Shown here: positions 34,856 to 35,000 of the stretch, piece by piece | How the letters are laid out: each line of letters starts with the position of its first letter | Position numbering within the stretch: the stretch's first letter is position 1 | From: an uncultured Pelagibacteraceae bacterium | GTDB taxonomy: Bacteria; Pseudomonadota; Alphaproteobacteria; Pelagibacterales; Pelagibacteraceae | Direction of reading: 5' to 3' | DNA length: 35,000 nucleotides | Assembly: GCA_902553695.1 (NCBI GenBank) | Contig: CACDLR010000006.1 | Span: 1-35,000 of the forward strand | Notes under the pieces: model-generated | What the model was told of the DNA's origin: nothing | The model's input: only the letters and a program-made list of their open reading frames with translations | Database searches by the model: none | Made by a program: the position numbers and the translations under genes

Positions 34856-34905
34856 GATTGTTCGAATAGATGAACAATCACAAATGTTCGAATAGATGAA
34901 CATTT
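34856..34905 (+). repeat. Tandem twin hairpins in the rRNA spacer
   Basis: Two copies of TGTTCGAATAGATGAACA (34859-34876 and 34885-34902) each form an 8-bp stem with the same loop GAATAGAT. The outer stem bases differ between copies but stay paired: GATT/AATC in the first and AAAT/ATTT in the second. They lie between tRNA-Ala and 23S. Confidence 0.8.
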
Positions 34906-34922
34906 TAAAAAATTTGATTCAA

Positions 34923-34941
34923 CACAGAATTTTTTTCTGTG
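34923..34941 (+). other. Hairpin just upstream of 23S
   Basis: CACAGAA (34923-34929) pairs with TTCTGTG (34935-34941) around a TTTTT loop. It sits a few bases before the 23S start. It may guide 23S 5' processing; it is not a terminator, because it is not followed by a T tract. Confidence 0.55.
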
Positions 34942-34945
34942 CATA

Positions 34946-35000
34946 AATCAAGCGTTTAAGGGCGTGTGGCGGATGCCTTGGCACTGAAAGCCGACGAAGG
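34946..35000 (+). rRNA. rrl: 23S ribosomal RNA (5' end only)
   Basis: TCAAGCG...GGCGTGTGGCGGATGCCTTGGC and GCCGACGAAGG match the conserved first 55 bases of bacterial 23S. The gene continues past the window edge. The exact first base is set by comparison with E. coli. Confidence 0.93.

Noticed and set aside
34859..34902. CRISPR-like direct repeat
   Set aside because: There are only two copies, 8 bp apart, self-complementary, inside the rRNA spacer, with no cas genes.

Overview
The window is a strongly AT-rich, densely packed piece of a bacterial chromosome. The 16S rRNA gene has the sequence character of the SAR11 clade (Pelagibacterales, Alphaproteobacteria). The alphaproteobacterial genes gcrA, nrnC, a DUF4167 gene, a DUF1178 gene and an NDUFA9-like gene fit that placement. 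I cannot assign a subclade by eye. No mobile element, phage gene, CRISPR array or obvious foreign island is visible.

Layout. (1) Positions 1-9700, minus strand: twelve genes in one tightly packed run, in the order nrnC, kdsD, lptC, lptB, aroA, cmk, rpsA, ihfB, pyrF, trpF, trpB and trpA (cut by the window edge). Neighbours overlap or lie at most 7 bp apart. The run joins nano-RNA degradation, LPS/KDO synthesis and export, the shikimate and tryptophan pathways, pyrimidine nucleotides, ribosomal protein S1 and a nucleoid protein. (2) 9714-14000: an NDUFA9-like reductase gene facing gcrA, then argD-argF facing a membrane-anchored cytochrome c. (3) 14099-18384, plus strand: kdsB-pheA, the 4.5S SRP RNA with its own promoter, then dnaX-ybaB-recR. 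(4) 18381-26793: glcB (minus) and accA (plus) diverge, accA meets secA head-on, secA and argJ diverge, and a DUF1178 gene meets ubiG. (5) 26849-31483, plus strand: lysC, ispG, prfA, prmC and a DUF4167 gene. (6) 31480-32793, minus strand: a membrane-anchored M23 peptidase. (7) 32849-35000: the rRNA operon, with leader, 16S, tRNA-Ile(GAU), tRNA-Ala(UGC), a structured spacer and the first bases of 23S.

The gene content is housekeeping and strongly streamlined. Five of six convergent gene pairs overlap at their stop codons, the sixth has a 9-bp gap, and one divergent pair has only 13 bp between its start codons. The best candidates for something unusual are: a coordinated departure of TrpF, TrpB and TrpA from their family signature residues while catalytic residues are kept; a cytidylate kinase without the P-loop lysine; an AccA with an added C-terminal transmembrane tail; a divergent LptB beside LptC with no LptA gene; a terminator-like hairpin directly against the start codon of the M23 peptidase gene; and twin hairpins with the same loop in the rRNA spacer. 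I found no clearly new multi-gene system.
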